Source: Pricia antarctica (lineage in GTDB: Bacteria > Bacteroidota > Bacteroidia > Flavobacteriales > Flavobacteriaceae). From it: a DNA stretch of 64,000 nt. Positions within the stretch are counted from its first letter, which is position 1. Each line of letters starts with the position of its first letter. A model generated the notes under the pieces. That model was not told the origin of the DNA. It searched no databases and was given only the letters and a program-made list of their open reading frames with translations. The position numbers were made by a program, and so were the translations under genes. The stretch spans positions 1 to 64,000 of the forward strand of contig DRGL01000028.1 of NCBI GenBank assembly GCA_011050085.1, given 5' to 3'. This document shows positions 18,335-26,504 of the stretch, piece after piece.

Positions 18335-18363
18335 AAAAGTGTGTAAATCTTACACACTTTTTT
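18335..18363 (+). terminator. Rho-independent terminator after DUF4301
   Basis: AAAAGTGTGTAA and TTACACACTTTT form a perfect 12 bp stem with a three-base loop, running into six T. It lies 38 bp beyond the stop codon. Confidence 0.85.
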
Positions 18364-18549
18364 AGATTTTACACATCGGTATACAGTGAAAAAAGCATCT
18401 ATAATTATATAAATATCTGATAATCAGTTAATATTGGGGGTGTTTAGTGTAATTACGCAATTGGCATTGTTTTCCCTATATACATTATGACTATCAAAAC
18501 GATTGATGTTCAAAACAAATTAGAAATTAAATAATTAAAATTACACAAA

Positions 18550-19068
18550 ATGAAAAATTTAATGATTGCCGCAGTACTTGCTCTAGGAACAATGACTGCT
18601 TACGCACAAGAAGAAACTGCAATTGACGAAGCTGGAACAGCTGTAGAAGAAAATGCTACTGAAGCAACTGAAGCTACTACTGATGCTGCTGAAGATACTT
18701 ACCAAGCTGGTGAAGAGGCTGCAACTGAAGCTACTGAAGAAGTAGAAGAAACTGCAACTGAGGCTACTGAAGAAGTAGAAGAAACTGCAACTGAGGCTAC
18801 TGAAGCTGTTGAAGAATCAACTGAAGAAGCTAGTGATGCTATGGAATCTGCAACTGAAGAAGTAACTGCACAAGACGGTTTTACTGCTGTAGCTACTGAA
18901 GAAGTTCCTGAAGCTGTTACTACTGCTTTAGAAGAAGCTCATCCAGGTGCTACTATTGATAGCGCTTCAATGAACGAAGATTCTCAGTACAAGTTATCTG
19001 TTACTACTGAAGCTGGTGAGTCAGCTGAATTGTACATGGATGCTGAAGGTAACATGATTGAAATGTAA
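18550..19068 (+). CDS. Acidic repeat-rich exported protein with PepSY-like domain (copy 1)
   Basis: A Sec signal peptide (MKNLMIAAVLALGTMTAYA) precedes an extremely acidic, low-complexity region built almost only from Ala, Thr, Glu and Val (about residues 21-110). It contains an 11-residue repeat, EATEEVEETAT, encoded by two near-identical 33 bp tandem units. The last 60 residues look like a folded PepSY-like (DUF2874-type) domain: EVPEAVTTALEEAHPGATI, then strands with YKLSVTTEAGE and ELYMDAEGNMIEM. Such domains are often inhibitors or ligand-binding modules in the periplasm. Codon use is strongly biased to GCT, ACT and GAA, which suits high expression. A paralogue follows directly. Function unknown. 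Confidence 0.8.
   Translation: MKNLMIAAVLALGTMTAYAQEETAIDEAGTAVEENATEATEATTDAAEDTYQAGEEAATEATEEVEETATEATEEVEETATEATEAVEESTEEASDAMESATEEVTAQDGFTAVATEEVPEAVTTALEEAHPGATIDSASMNEDSQYKLSVTTEAGESAELYMDAEGNMIEM
18727..18792 (+). repeat. Tandem 33 bp repeat inside the acidic protein gene
   Basis: Two copies of a 33 bp unit (18727-18759 and 18760-18792) differ at a single base, GAA versus GAG at the first codon; a partial third copy follows. Each encodes EATEEVEETAT, so the repeat changes length in frame and could vary by slippage. Confidence 0.85.
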
Positions 19069-19108
19069 TCTTAGATTACAACTTCCAAACTGATATTAGT
19101 TTGGTTCT

Positions 19109-19147
19109 AAAAGCTCCGATGACCGAAAGGTTATCGGAGCTTTTTTT
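19109..19147 (+). terminator. Rho-independent terminator after acidic protein copy 1
   Basis: AAGCTCCGAT pairs with ATCGGAGCTT, extended inside by ACC with GGT around a GAAA loop, then seven T. It shows that the two paralogues are separate transcription units. Confidence 0.9.
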
Positions 19148-19455
19148 ATGGTTTTATTCTATATAAATTTCAAGGTAAAATAGAACTTTAAAAACGCTTA
19201 GTTTTAGTTCAATCTGTTTGAAACGGTACTGAATAAAATGTTTCAACGTTGATAATTAGTCTATTAACGTTTTGTGAAAACGAATTTATTCTCGTATATA
19301 AATTACACGCTTTCTAAATTAAGTACCCAAAATTACACAGTACAATAACCATCCAATACTATATAAATTATTGAAAATCAATTATTTAATTCATGTATTG
19401 ATTTTTGGTATCATTATTTCATAACATATAACAATAACAAATTAAAACTATAATC
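19148..19455. other. Intergenic leader region of the second acidic paralogue
   Basis: About 300 bp, very AT-rich, without an open frame or visible RNA. It must hold the promoter of the second paralogue; no good TTTG-N19-TAnnTTTG match is visible. The 5' segment of both paralogues' leaders ends in a similar AATTA-rich stretch before the ATG. Confidence 0.45.
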
Positions 19456-19830
19456 ATGAAAAATTTAATGATTGCTGCAGTATTGTCTTTAGGAACTATG
19501 ACTGCTTTCGCTCAAGAAGAAAATGCTGTTGAAGAAACTGGAACAGCTGTTGAAGAAACTGCAACTGAAGCTACTGACGCTGTTGAGGAGTCTACAACTG
19601 AAGCTACTGAAGAAGTAGGAGTTGAAGCTAGCCAAGGCGAGTTTTCAGAAGTTGGTGCAGAAGAACTTCCTGAGTCAGTAACAGCAGCAGTATCTAAAAA
19701 CTATCCAACGGCCTCAATTGATAAGGCATATGTAAATGACGCGAATCAATTTAAACTAGAAGTATCATTGGAAGATGGTACAGCTGGTACCTTGTACGCA
19801 GATGAAAATGGAAATTGGATAGAAATGTAA
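19456..19830 (+). CDS. Acidic exported protein with PepSY-like domain (copy 2)
   Basis: The 124-residue protein has a signal peptide differing from that of the preceding gene by only two residues (MKNLMIAAVLSLGTMTAFA), a shorter Ala/Thr/Glu/Val acidic segment (about 21-58) and the same C-terminal PepSY-like module (EELPESVTAAVSKNYPTASI ending GNWIEM). It lacks the 33 bp tandem repeat. The two genes clearly arose by tandem duplication, with faster change in the linker than in the signal peptide. Location should be periplasmic or outer surface. Function unknown. Confidence 0.8.
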   Translation: MKNLMIAAVLSLGTMTAFAQEENAVEETGTAVEETATEATDAVEESTTEATEEVGVEASQGEFSEVGAEELPESVTAAVSKNYPTASIDKAYVNDANQFKLEVSLEDGTAGTLYADENGNWIEM

Positions 19831-19871
19831 ATAATTCACATTATTTGTTTTGTATCAAGTTGGTTTGGTCA

Positions 19872-19910
19872 GAAAGGGGTCGTATACATACGGTCCCTTT
19901 CTTTTGTTTT
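19872..19910 (+). terminator. Rho-independent terminator after acidic protein copy 2
   Basis: AAAGGGGTCGTAT pairs with ATACGGTCCCTTT (two wobble pairs) around a two-base loop and runs into a T-rich tail. Confidence 0.75.
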
Positions 19911-20043
19911 AGGATGTCAAAGGAAGATAAAGCTACATTCATCGACAAAGCATCGATGATATCCCTTTTATGATAAATTTAGAACAGAAACGGCTTTCTT
20001 GTGTTATTTTTACGTACTTACGTATTGTTTACAAGAACATAAT

Positions 20044-21435
20044 ATGCCAAACCTTTTGATTATTGAAGATGATGCAGCATTTTGTCAAATGCTCCAAAAG
20101 TTTTTGACAAAACGGGGTTATGAAGTGGAAACTAGTTTCACCGCTCCCGATGCCAAGATGAAGTTCGAGGCCAATACCTTTGACCTTATTCTTACCGATC
20201 TTCGACTTCCCGATTATGATGGTATCCAGTTATTGGGTGATATCAAGAAAGTAAATCCTAAAACCCAGGTCATTGTTATGACCGGGTATGCCGAGGTAGG
20301 TTCCGCTGTAAATGCGATGAAAAAAGGGGCATTCGATTATATTTCCAAGCCTTTTACACCCGATGAAATAATGATGGTGCTTGATAATGCGGCAAAGACT
20401 GAAGTTTCGGAACAAGTTTCGAAAACAGTCGTGACTTCAGATGTTGTATCCGTTGAAAAAAGTACGCGCACGAATACAGATGCTCATGCAACCGCAACGG
20501 TTGCGAACGCAAAAATTGTTAAGGGTATTAGTGAGGCATCTCAAAAATTACTTCAGTATATTGATTTGGTAGCGCCAACAGATATGTCGGTTTTAATTAC
20601 CGGCGAAAGTGGAACTGGAAAAGAAGTAACCGCCAAGGCAATACATGACGGTAGCAAGCGAAAAGGTTTCAATTTTATTGCTGTAGACTGTGGGGCCATA
20701 CCTAAAGAGTTGGCCACCAGCGAATTTTTTGGTCATATCAAGGGAAGTTTTACAGGTGCCGTCGAAGATAAAATTGGGAATTTCGAGGCAGCGGATAAGG
20801 GTACTTTATTTTTGGACGAAGTTGGAAATTTATCCTATGAAAATCAGATACAATTACTTCGCGCTTTACAGGAGCGCAAAATCAAGCGAGTGGGCAGCAC
20901 AAAAGAAATTGACGTAGATGTACGTATTATTACCGCGACCAATGAGGATCTGACAGAAGCGGTCGAAGCAGGTACTTTTCGGGAAGATCTCTACCATCGG
21001 CTCAATGAGTTTTCAATTCAAATACCTTCTCTCGAAGAGCGTTACGACGATTTGGTGCTGTTCGCCGAGAATTTTTTACAAAAGGCCAATACCGTACTTA
21101 ATAAGCAAGTACTGAATTTTTCGGATGAAGTATGGGACGTATTTAGGCAGTATCACTGGCCGGGTAACCTACGTGAGTTACAGAACGTTATTAAACGGGC
21201 CGTGCTTTTGACTACGGGCGAAGAAGTTTTGGTAGAAGCTTTACCCAAAGAAGTATTGCAGTTACAGGAAAAGGAATCTGTTGCCGATGGTTTTTCCAAA
21301 TCGGAATTTGAAAAGGATAGAATTATTAAGGCCCTTAAAAAAACAAATTTCAATAAATCAAAAGCTGCAAAATTATTACAGGTCACAAGAAAAACGCTCT
21401 ATAATAAGATTAATCATTATAAACTAGATCTGTAA
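20044..21435 (+). CDS. Sigma-54-dependent response regulator (NtrC family)
   Basis: Start set at the ATG at 20044 (MPNLLIIEDDAAFCQML), which begins the receiver domain directly; the longer frame adds 15 unlikely residues. Order: receiver domain with the acidic pair EDD and phospho-acceptor Asp in LILTDLRLPDYDG (about residue 53); AAA+ domain with Walker A GESGTGKE, the sigma-54 contact loop as GSFTGA, and Walker B TLFLDEVGNL; arginine-finger region HWPGNLREL; C-terminal Fis-type helix-turn-helix with NKSKAAKLLQVTRKTLYNKI. It would activate promoters read by RNA polymerase with RpoN. Its stop codon lies only 4 bp from the stop of the hybrid kinase on the other strand, so the two probably form a signalling pair. 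Confidence 0.93.
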   Translation: MPNLLIIEDDAAFCQMLQKFLTKRGYEVETSFTAPDAKMKFEANTFDLILTDLRLPDYDGIQLLGDIKKVNPKTQVIVMTGYAEVGSAVNAMKKGAFDYISKPFTPDEIMMVLDNAAKTEVSEQVSKTVVTSDVVSVEKSTRTNTDAHATATVANAKIVKGISEASQKLLQYIDLVAPTDMSVLITGESGTGKEVTAKAIHDGSKRKGFNFIAVDCGAIPKELATSEFFGHIKGSFTGAVEDKIGNFEAADKGTLFLDEVGNLSYENQIQLLRALQERKIKRVGSTKEIDVDVRIITATNEDLTEAVEAGTFREDLYHRLNEFSIQIPSLEERYDDLVLFAENFLQKANTVLNKQVLNFSDEVWDVFRQYHWPGNLRELQNVIKRAVLLTTGEEVLVEALPKEVLQLQEKESVADGFSKSEFEKDRIIKALKKTNFNKSKAAKLLQVTRKTLYNKINHYKLDL

Positions 21436-21439
21436 ATCT

Positions 21440-23905
21440 TCAGTCGAGTACTTGGCGTTCTTGCAATTCGTCAACCAATGCTCCAACATTAACTCTTAGC
21501 TTTTCTAGGGAACGGGTCAATGTTGAACTATCCATATTTTCAGGAGTCGCAAGTTCCATTTTTTCTAAGATAGCAACCGATAGTTCCACTTTCAATTGGC
21601 GGAACATAGGTAACATTCTATGGGCAACTTGGTTGACCTGCTGATAATCTTTGGCCGAAACAGTCTCGTTTAAAAGTTTCATGTTGGTGTGGGTATCCTG
21701 TAAAAAGATTTGTAGGACTTCGTCTATAGCCTCCTCGTTGTTTCCAAGAAACGAATGAATAATATCCAAATTATATAATTTCGATTCCTGTTCCTTGACA
21801 CTAGCGCTATCCTCTTTTTCGGTGTTCTTTTCGGTCGCAATACCCAGTAATTTCAATATGGCGACAAGTTCTCCTTTTGTAAATGGCTTTTGAAGTACTT
21901 GGGTAAAGCCTATACTTGTGTATGATTCCGGTACTAAATCTCTCCGGCCAGTCATGGCTATTATCGGCTGATCTGAATAATGCGCGTACTTACCAGATCG
22001 AAGTCGTTTTAATACTTCGAAACCTGTAACCTGGGGCATCTGTATATCTGTCAAAACTAGGTCGTAGGCCAAGTGGGAATCTTCTTGGATGGAAAGAAAA
22101 TTGGTGAAAGTATGGGCGGTAATCCCCATACTCTCCGTCAATTCTCGTAACATATGTAGTAACGAAGTATCATCGTCAATGATAAGCATTCTGAGCTTTG
22201 GGGCCATGTATGGCAAAACTTTATCCTTTTCCAACACTCGGTCGGTTAGCTCAAAGGGAAGCTGCAGGTAAAATGTACTGCCCTTACCGAGCTTACTCCT
22301 AAGTTTCAAGTTTCCGCTCAGTAGTTCTGCCAATTTTTTAGAAATGGTCAGGCCAAGCCCGTGGCCCCCGAATTTTTTATCCGTATCGGTATCGGCTTGT
22401 GTAAACTCCTTAAAAATCAAATATTGCTTTTCTTTGGCAATGCCGATGCCCGTATCGCTAACCTCGATTTTAGCAATTAAGGCTTTACCTTTTCCGGCAT
22501 CAGCGGTTGCGTCAATCTGAATATGTCCTTCTTCAGTGAACTTAAAAGCGTTGCCTATAAGGTTGGTCAAGATTTGACGTAACCTGAACGGGTCGCCTAA
22601 GACGGTTTGTTCCAATTCAGGGGCAATGTTGAGAATTAATTTTAGCTTTTTACGGATATGTAATGCCTGTAGATTTTCTGCGGTTTCCTGGATAAGATTT
22701 GCCGGTATGAAAGGCACTTTTTCGATATTGAGTTTTCCAGCCTCTAATTTTGAAAAGTCCAATAGGTCGTTGACCAAATTACCCACATAATCAGATGCCG
22801 ATTTTACATTTTTGATATATCCTTTTTGTTTCTCGGTCAAGCTGGTACTCTCCAAAAGTTCAGAATAACCTCCAATGGTATTCAATGGCGTACGCAAGTC
22901 ATGACTTACGGTAGAAATTAACTGTTCCCTACTTTTTAATAGCGATTCAGAGAATTTTTTCTCCTTTTCCAGTTTCGTGCGGTAGGTTTGTACCTTCCAA
23001 TAATCCCTTGTAATCAAAAATGAAAAAACGGCCACAATAAAAAAGCCGATTAACGCTGCAAAACCGGCGATGCGGATGGTTTTTTTTAAAGCTGCCTCTT
23101 GATTAAGATTTCTGTTATAGGTGGCCGCGATTACCTCTTGTTCGATAGCCGAAATAATATTTTGCAGTTGGCGTGACAATTCTAGGTCATTTCGACTTAC
23201 CTCAAGTTCTTTTTGAGCCAGCGAACGTTGCGATTTTGATTCATCTAACTTGGCCCTTCTTAGCCTCGCTTTTGATAATTTTAATATCGAATCTACGTAA
23301 GCCGCGTTGGTGGAGCCATCTTCGTTTTTAGGTACATTTTTACTAATCAAAGAAGCATACTCACGTAATGATTGTTGCACCTTTGGAGAAAAATCATTGA
23401 AATTATTGAAAAGATTTTCTGCGGAAAATTTGCCAAAGGATTCCTCGATTTTTTCAAACTCCTTCAACGCATTATCGATAGAATTGTCTGATAAATTCTT
23501 TGTTTTCAGGGCTCTCAATTCACTGTTGTTGGCTACTTTTCGATTTAGAAGAGCTTGAAGACTATCGAGAAGTATTTTTTGCTGATCGCTTTGGGTTAAG
23601 AACTTTAAGGTATCGATTTCTGTCTTAATTAGCTCGATCTTTTGGGCATAGGCCGCTAAATTGAGGTCTATATTACTCTGCAGCGCTAGTTTCGAAAGGC
23701 TTTCGGCCTCATATATTTTGGTGAGCAGAGCGCTTGTCTTTAGAAGTTTTTTATCGTTTTCGCCTACCGTTTCCTTAGATATATAGCTTTTTATCTCCGT
23801 ATAGAGAAAGTAACCAAAGCCCCCTGCCAAAAAGGCCAGCAGCAGGTAGCTGGTGACAATCTTCAAGGTGAATTTATTATTCGATTTCTTAGATTCGTTC
23901 GTCAT
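21440..23905 (-). CDS. Hybrid sensor histidine kinase with receiver and Hpt domains
   Basis: The 821-residue protein has a transmembrane segment near the N-terminus (about 14-35), a long helical, coiled-coil-rich extracytoplasmic sensor (about 40-275, rich in leucine, glutamate and lysine), a second membrane segment (about 280-300), a HisKA domain with SHDLRTPLNTIGG, an HATPase domain with NLIGNAFKF, DTGIGI and GHGLGLTISKKL, a receiver with LVLTDIQMPQVTG, and a final Hpt domain whose phospho-histidine is in QVAHRMLPMF. The layout supports a four-step phosphorelay ending on a separate receiver, most simply the convergent sigma-54 regulator next door. The sensor is not PAS or Cache by eye, so the signal is unknown. 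Confidence 0.92.
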   Translation of the reverse strand: MTNESKKSNNKFTLKIVTSYLLLAFLAGGFGYFLYTEIKSYISKETVGENDKKLLKTSALLTKIYEAESLSKLALQSNIDLNLAAYAQKIELIKTEIDTLKFLTQSDQQKILLDSLQALLNRKVANNSELRALKTKNLSDNSIDNALKEFEKIEESFGKFSAENLFNNFNDFSPKVQQSLREYASLISKNVPKNEDGSTNAAYVDSILKLSKARLRRAKLDESKSQRSLAQKELEVSRNDLELSRQLQNIISAIEQEVIAATYNRNLNQEAALKKTIRIAGFAALIGFFIVAVFSFLITRDYWKVQTYRTKLEKEKKFSESLLKSREQLISTVSHDLRTPLNTIGGYSELLESTSLTEKQKGYIKNVKSASDYVGNLVNDLLDFSKLEAGKLNIEKVPFIPANLIQETAENLQALHIRKKLKLILNIAPELEQTVLGDPFRLRQILTNLIGNAFKFTEEGHIQIDATADAGKGKALIAKIEVSDTGIGIAKEKQYLIFKEFTQADTDTDKKFGGHGLGLTISKKLAELLSGNLKLRSKLGKGSTFYLQLPFELTDRVLEKDKVLPYMAPKLRMLIIDDDTSLLHMLRELTESMGITAHTFTNFLSIQEDSHLAYDLVLTDIQMPQVTGFEVLKRLRSGKYAHYSDQPIIAMTGRRDLVPESYTSIGFTQVLQKPFTKGELVAILKLLGIATEKNTEKEDSASVKEQESKLYNLDIIHSFLGNNEEAIDEVLQIFLQDTHTNMKLLNETVSAKDYQQVNQVAHRMLPMFRQLKVELSVAILEKMELATPENMDSSTLTRSLEKLRVNVGALVDELQERQVLD

Positions 23906-24069
23906 TTAGATAACATGAAAATCGGTTTTTCAAAGTGCTTACCGATAAAAATAATCATATAATAAATAATGGGCATATAACAGACCGTTAATTGTGCAAG
24001 CCACGAGCGGCTATACTATTTTTTATACTTTTTAACTATGTTTTCCGAATGCACAGTACTACCTTTAGC

Positions 24070-24185
24070 CCATCTCAAAGGGGTGCTAAATTTTAAACTG
24101 ATTCAGGGAGTTCTTGAAAACAAGTTTAAGATGAAGCTGAGATTATACCCAATGAACCTGGGCGGGTAATGCCGCCAAGGGATGG
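24070..24185 (+). promoter_or_regulatory. TPP riboswitch (THI element)
   Basis: The conserved parts of the thiamine pyrophosphate aptamer are present in order: GGGGTGC (P2 left side), GCTGAGATTATACCC, the P4/P5 core AATGAACCTGGGCGGGTAATGCCGCC and AAGGGA. The closing helix P1 can form between CCATC (24070-24074) and GATGG (24181-24185). The P3 arm is long (about 50 nt, TTAAAC pairing with GTTTAA). The downstream gene begins 112 bp later. TPP binding should lower expression of the following TonB receptor and ThiY-like gene. No clear terminator lies between aptamer and start, so control is probably at translation. Confidence 0.93.
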
Positions 24186-24279
24186 CATGTTCACATCAGT
24201 GTAGCATGCTGCTTGGAAATACAGCGTCCTTAGATGGGCAAAAAATCAATTCTAACTTAGAATAATAGCCCCTTTTATT

Positions 24280-24295
24280 CGTAAAATATTTTACG
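24280..24295 (+). repeat. Perfect 16 bp palindrome just before the start codon
   Basis: CGTAAAATATTTTACG is a perfect inverted repeat that ends one base before the ATG at 24297. As RNA it could fold into a hairpin covering the initiation region, or as DNA it could be an operator. It sits at the end of the riboswitch expression platform. Confidence 0.6.
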
Positions 24296-24296
24296 G

Positions 24297-26462
24297 ATGA
24301 AGACTATTTTCACTATTTCGGCTCTTTTCGGGCTTAGCATGGGCGTTTCAGCCCAAAATCAACAAACCGATTCCCTAGAGGGAACTAAAGTCGTACTTGA
24401 CGAAGTGTTCGTGCAGGCCGTGCGGGTTACCAAAGCATCTCCTGTAACCTTTTCCAATCTTGAAAAGGATGAGATCGCTCCCCGTAATTTGGGGCAAGAT
24501 ATCCCAGTACTTCTTAACTTTTTACCCGCAGTAGTAACCACGTCCAATGCTGGGGCGGGCATTGGCTATACAGGTATACGGGTTCGGGGTAGCGATGCCA
24601 CTCGGGTCAACGTTACTATTAACGGCATACCTTACAACGATTCTGAATCACACGGTACGTTTTGGGTGAATATGCCAGATTTTGCCTCATCGACCGAAAG
24701 CTTACAGTTGCAACGGGGCGTTGGTACCTCGACCAATGGTGCCGGAGCCTTCGGTGCCAGTTTAAATTTGCTTACCGATGCAATTTCTGAGGAGCCGTTC
24801 GCACAGATTTCATCATCTATTGGAAGTTTCAAGACCTTGCGCAATAATATCAAGTTTAGTACGGGAATTTTAAACGACCATGTTGAGATATCGGGAAGGT
24901 TTTCAAAAATAAAGTCCGACGGTTATGTCGACCGTGCTGCGTCAGATCTTAAATCGTACTTTCTACAGGCGGCATACAAAGCTGAGAGCACCTTGATAAA
25001 AGCTTTACTATTTGGAGGGCATGAGGTAACCTACCAATCTTGGGAAGGCATATCTGCGGATCAATTGATAAGTGACCGTACGTATAATCCTTCAGGGGAA
25101 TATACCGATGAAGATGGCATTGAACGGTTTTACGATAATGAAGTCGACAATTACAAGCAAGACCACGCCCAATTACTTTGGAACGAGCAGCTCTCCGATG
25201 TATGGAGTACCAATATGGCTCTGCATTTCACACATGGCCGAGGTTATTTTGAAGAATACGAAGAAGATGAGGCCTTTTCCAATTACGGGTTCGATCCTTT
25301 TATTATCAATGGTGAGACGGTAAACACAACCGATCTTATTCAAAGAAGATGGCTTGACAATGATTTCTATGGGGCCGTATTTTCAGCTAACTATTCAAAG
25401 GATAACTTAGGACTCATCTTTGGAGGCGGTGTGAACCGGTATGAAGGCGCACATTTCGGCGAGGTGATTTGGGCCAGGTTTGCATCCGATAGTGAGATAC
25501 GAGACCGATTTTATGACGATGATTCAGAAAAGAACGATTTTAATTTTTATGCAAAGGTCGATTATGGCGTTACCGATAAACTTAGCCTTTATGGAGATTT
25601 GCAATACAGACAAGTAGGCTATACGGCCAGTGGCGATGATACGGGCTTGGTAGATGACAGGTTCAATTTTTTTAATCCGAAAGCGGGCTTGGTCTATGAC
25701 CTCAACCAGAACAACAACCTCTATTTCAGTTATGCCGTTGCGAATCGCGAACCGAACCGTAACGATTATGAAAACGGAAGCCCCAAACCTGAAAAGCTGA
25801 ACGATTTTGAATTGGGGTGGCGGTACATCTCGCCTAAATTTCAACTGAATGCAAATACCTATTATATGCGGTATAAAGACCAGTTGGTTCTCACGGGAGA
25901 GTTGAATGATGTCGGCGCCCCTTTAAGGGAAAATATAGGCGACAGCTATCGTGCCGGTCTTGAACTTGATGCTGTTCTATTATTCGGGGAGAATTTTCAA
26001 TGGCGCCCGAATGCGGCTTTAAGCACCAACAAGAATATTGATTTTGTATTCGAGCGTGATGGCAGTTTGCAGGAGCTGGGAAATACCAATATTGCCTACT
26101 CACCTAACGTGGTGTTGGGCAACGGTTTTATGTATTCGCCTTTCGAAGGTGCCAATATTACCGCTTTGTCAAAATACGTGGGCAAACAATATTTAGGAAA
26201 TATCGACGCTGATGCCTCCGTTTTAGAAGCCTACTCCCAGACCGACCTTAATATTTCGTATACCCTAGAATTTGAGAAAATCATTAAAAGCATCACCTTT
26301 TCTGGCTTGGTCAACAATATTTTCAATGAAGATGTAGTCTCCGATGGGTATTTTTTCACTTTTGACGACGATTCATCGGGGAGTGTTCAAACCTTTGAGG
26401 GCGCAGGATATTACCCACAGGCCGGCACTAACTATCTGGTAGGCGCTACCCTGAGATTCTGA
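24297..26462 (+). CDS. TonB-dependent receptor, probably for thiamine or a precursor
   Basis: After a signal peptide (MKTIFTISALFGLSMGVSAQ) comes a plug domain with the sequence series NLGQDIPVLLNFLPAV, GIRVRGSDATRVNVTINGIP and LQLQRGVGTSTNGAGAFG, then a beta barrel ending in the terminal aromatic residue (VGATLRF). At 721 residues it is a normal, short TonB receptor without an N-terminal CarboxypepD or Secretin/TonB signalling extension. The TPP riboswitch in its leader strongly suggests that the cargo is thiamine, thiamine phosphate or a pyrimidine/thiazole precursor. The next gene is 42 bp downstream in the same direction and likely shares the transcript. Confidence 0.92.
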   Translation: MKTIFTISALFGLSMGVSAQNQQTDSLEGTKVVLDEVFVQAVRVTKASPVTFSNLEKDEIAPRNLGQDIPVLLNFLPAVVTTSNAGAGIGYTGIRVRGSDATRVNVTINGIPYNDSESHGTFWVNMPDFASSTESLQLQRGVGTSTNGAGAFGASLNLLTDAISEEPFAQISSSIGSFKTLRNNIKFSTGILNDHVEISGRFSKIKSDGYVDRAASDLKSYFLQAAYKAESTLIKALLFGGHEVTYQSWEGISADQLISDRTYNPSGEYTDEDGIERFYDNEVDNYKQDHAQLLWNEQLSDVWSTNMALHFTHGRGYFEEYEEDEAFSNYGFDPFIINGETVNTTDLIQRRWLDNDFYGAVFSANYSKDNLGLIFGGGVNRYEGAHFGEVIWARFASDSEIRDRFYDDDSEKNDFNFYAKVDYGVTDKLSLYGDLQYRQVGYTASGDDTGLVDDRFNFFNPKAGLVYDLNQNNNLYFSYAVANREPNRNDYENGSPKPEKLNDFELGWRYISPKFQLNANTYYMRYKDQLVLTGELNDVGAPLRENIGDSYRAGLELDAVLLFGENFQWRPNAALSTNKNIDFVFERDGSLQELGNTNIAYSPNVVLGNGFMYSPFEGANITALSKYVGKQYLGNIDADASVLEAYSQTDLNISYTLEFEKIIKSITFSGLVNNIFNEDVVSDGYFFTFDDDSSGSVQTFEGAGYYPQAGTNYLVGATLRF

Positions 26463-26504
26463 ACATTTGCCAATCGAATACGATACACGTAAAAACCTAA
26501 GAAA

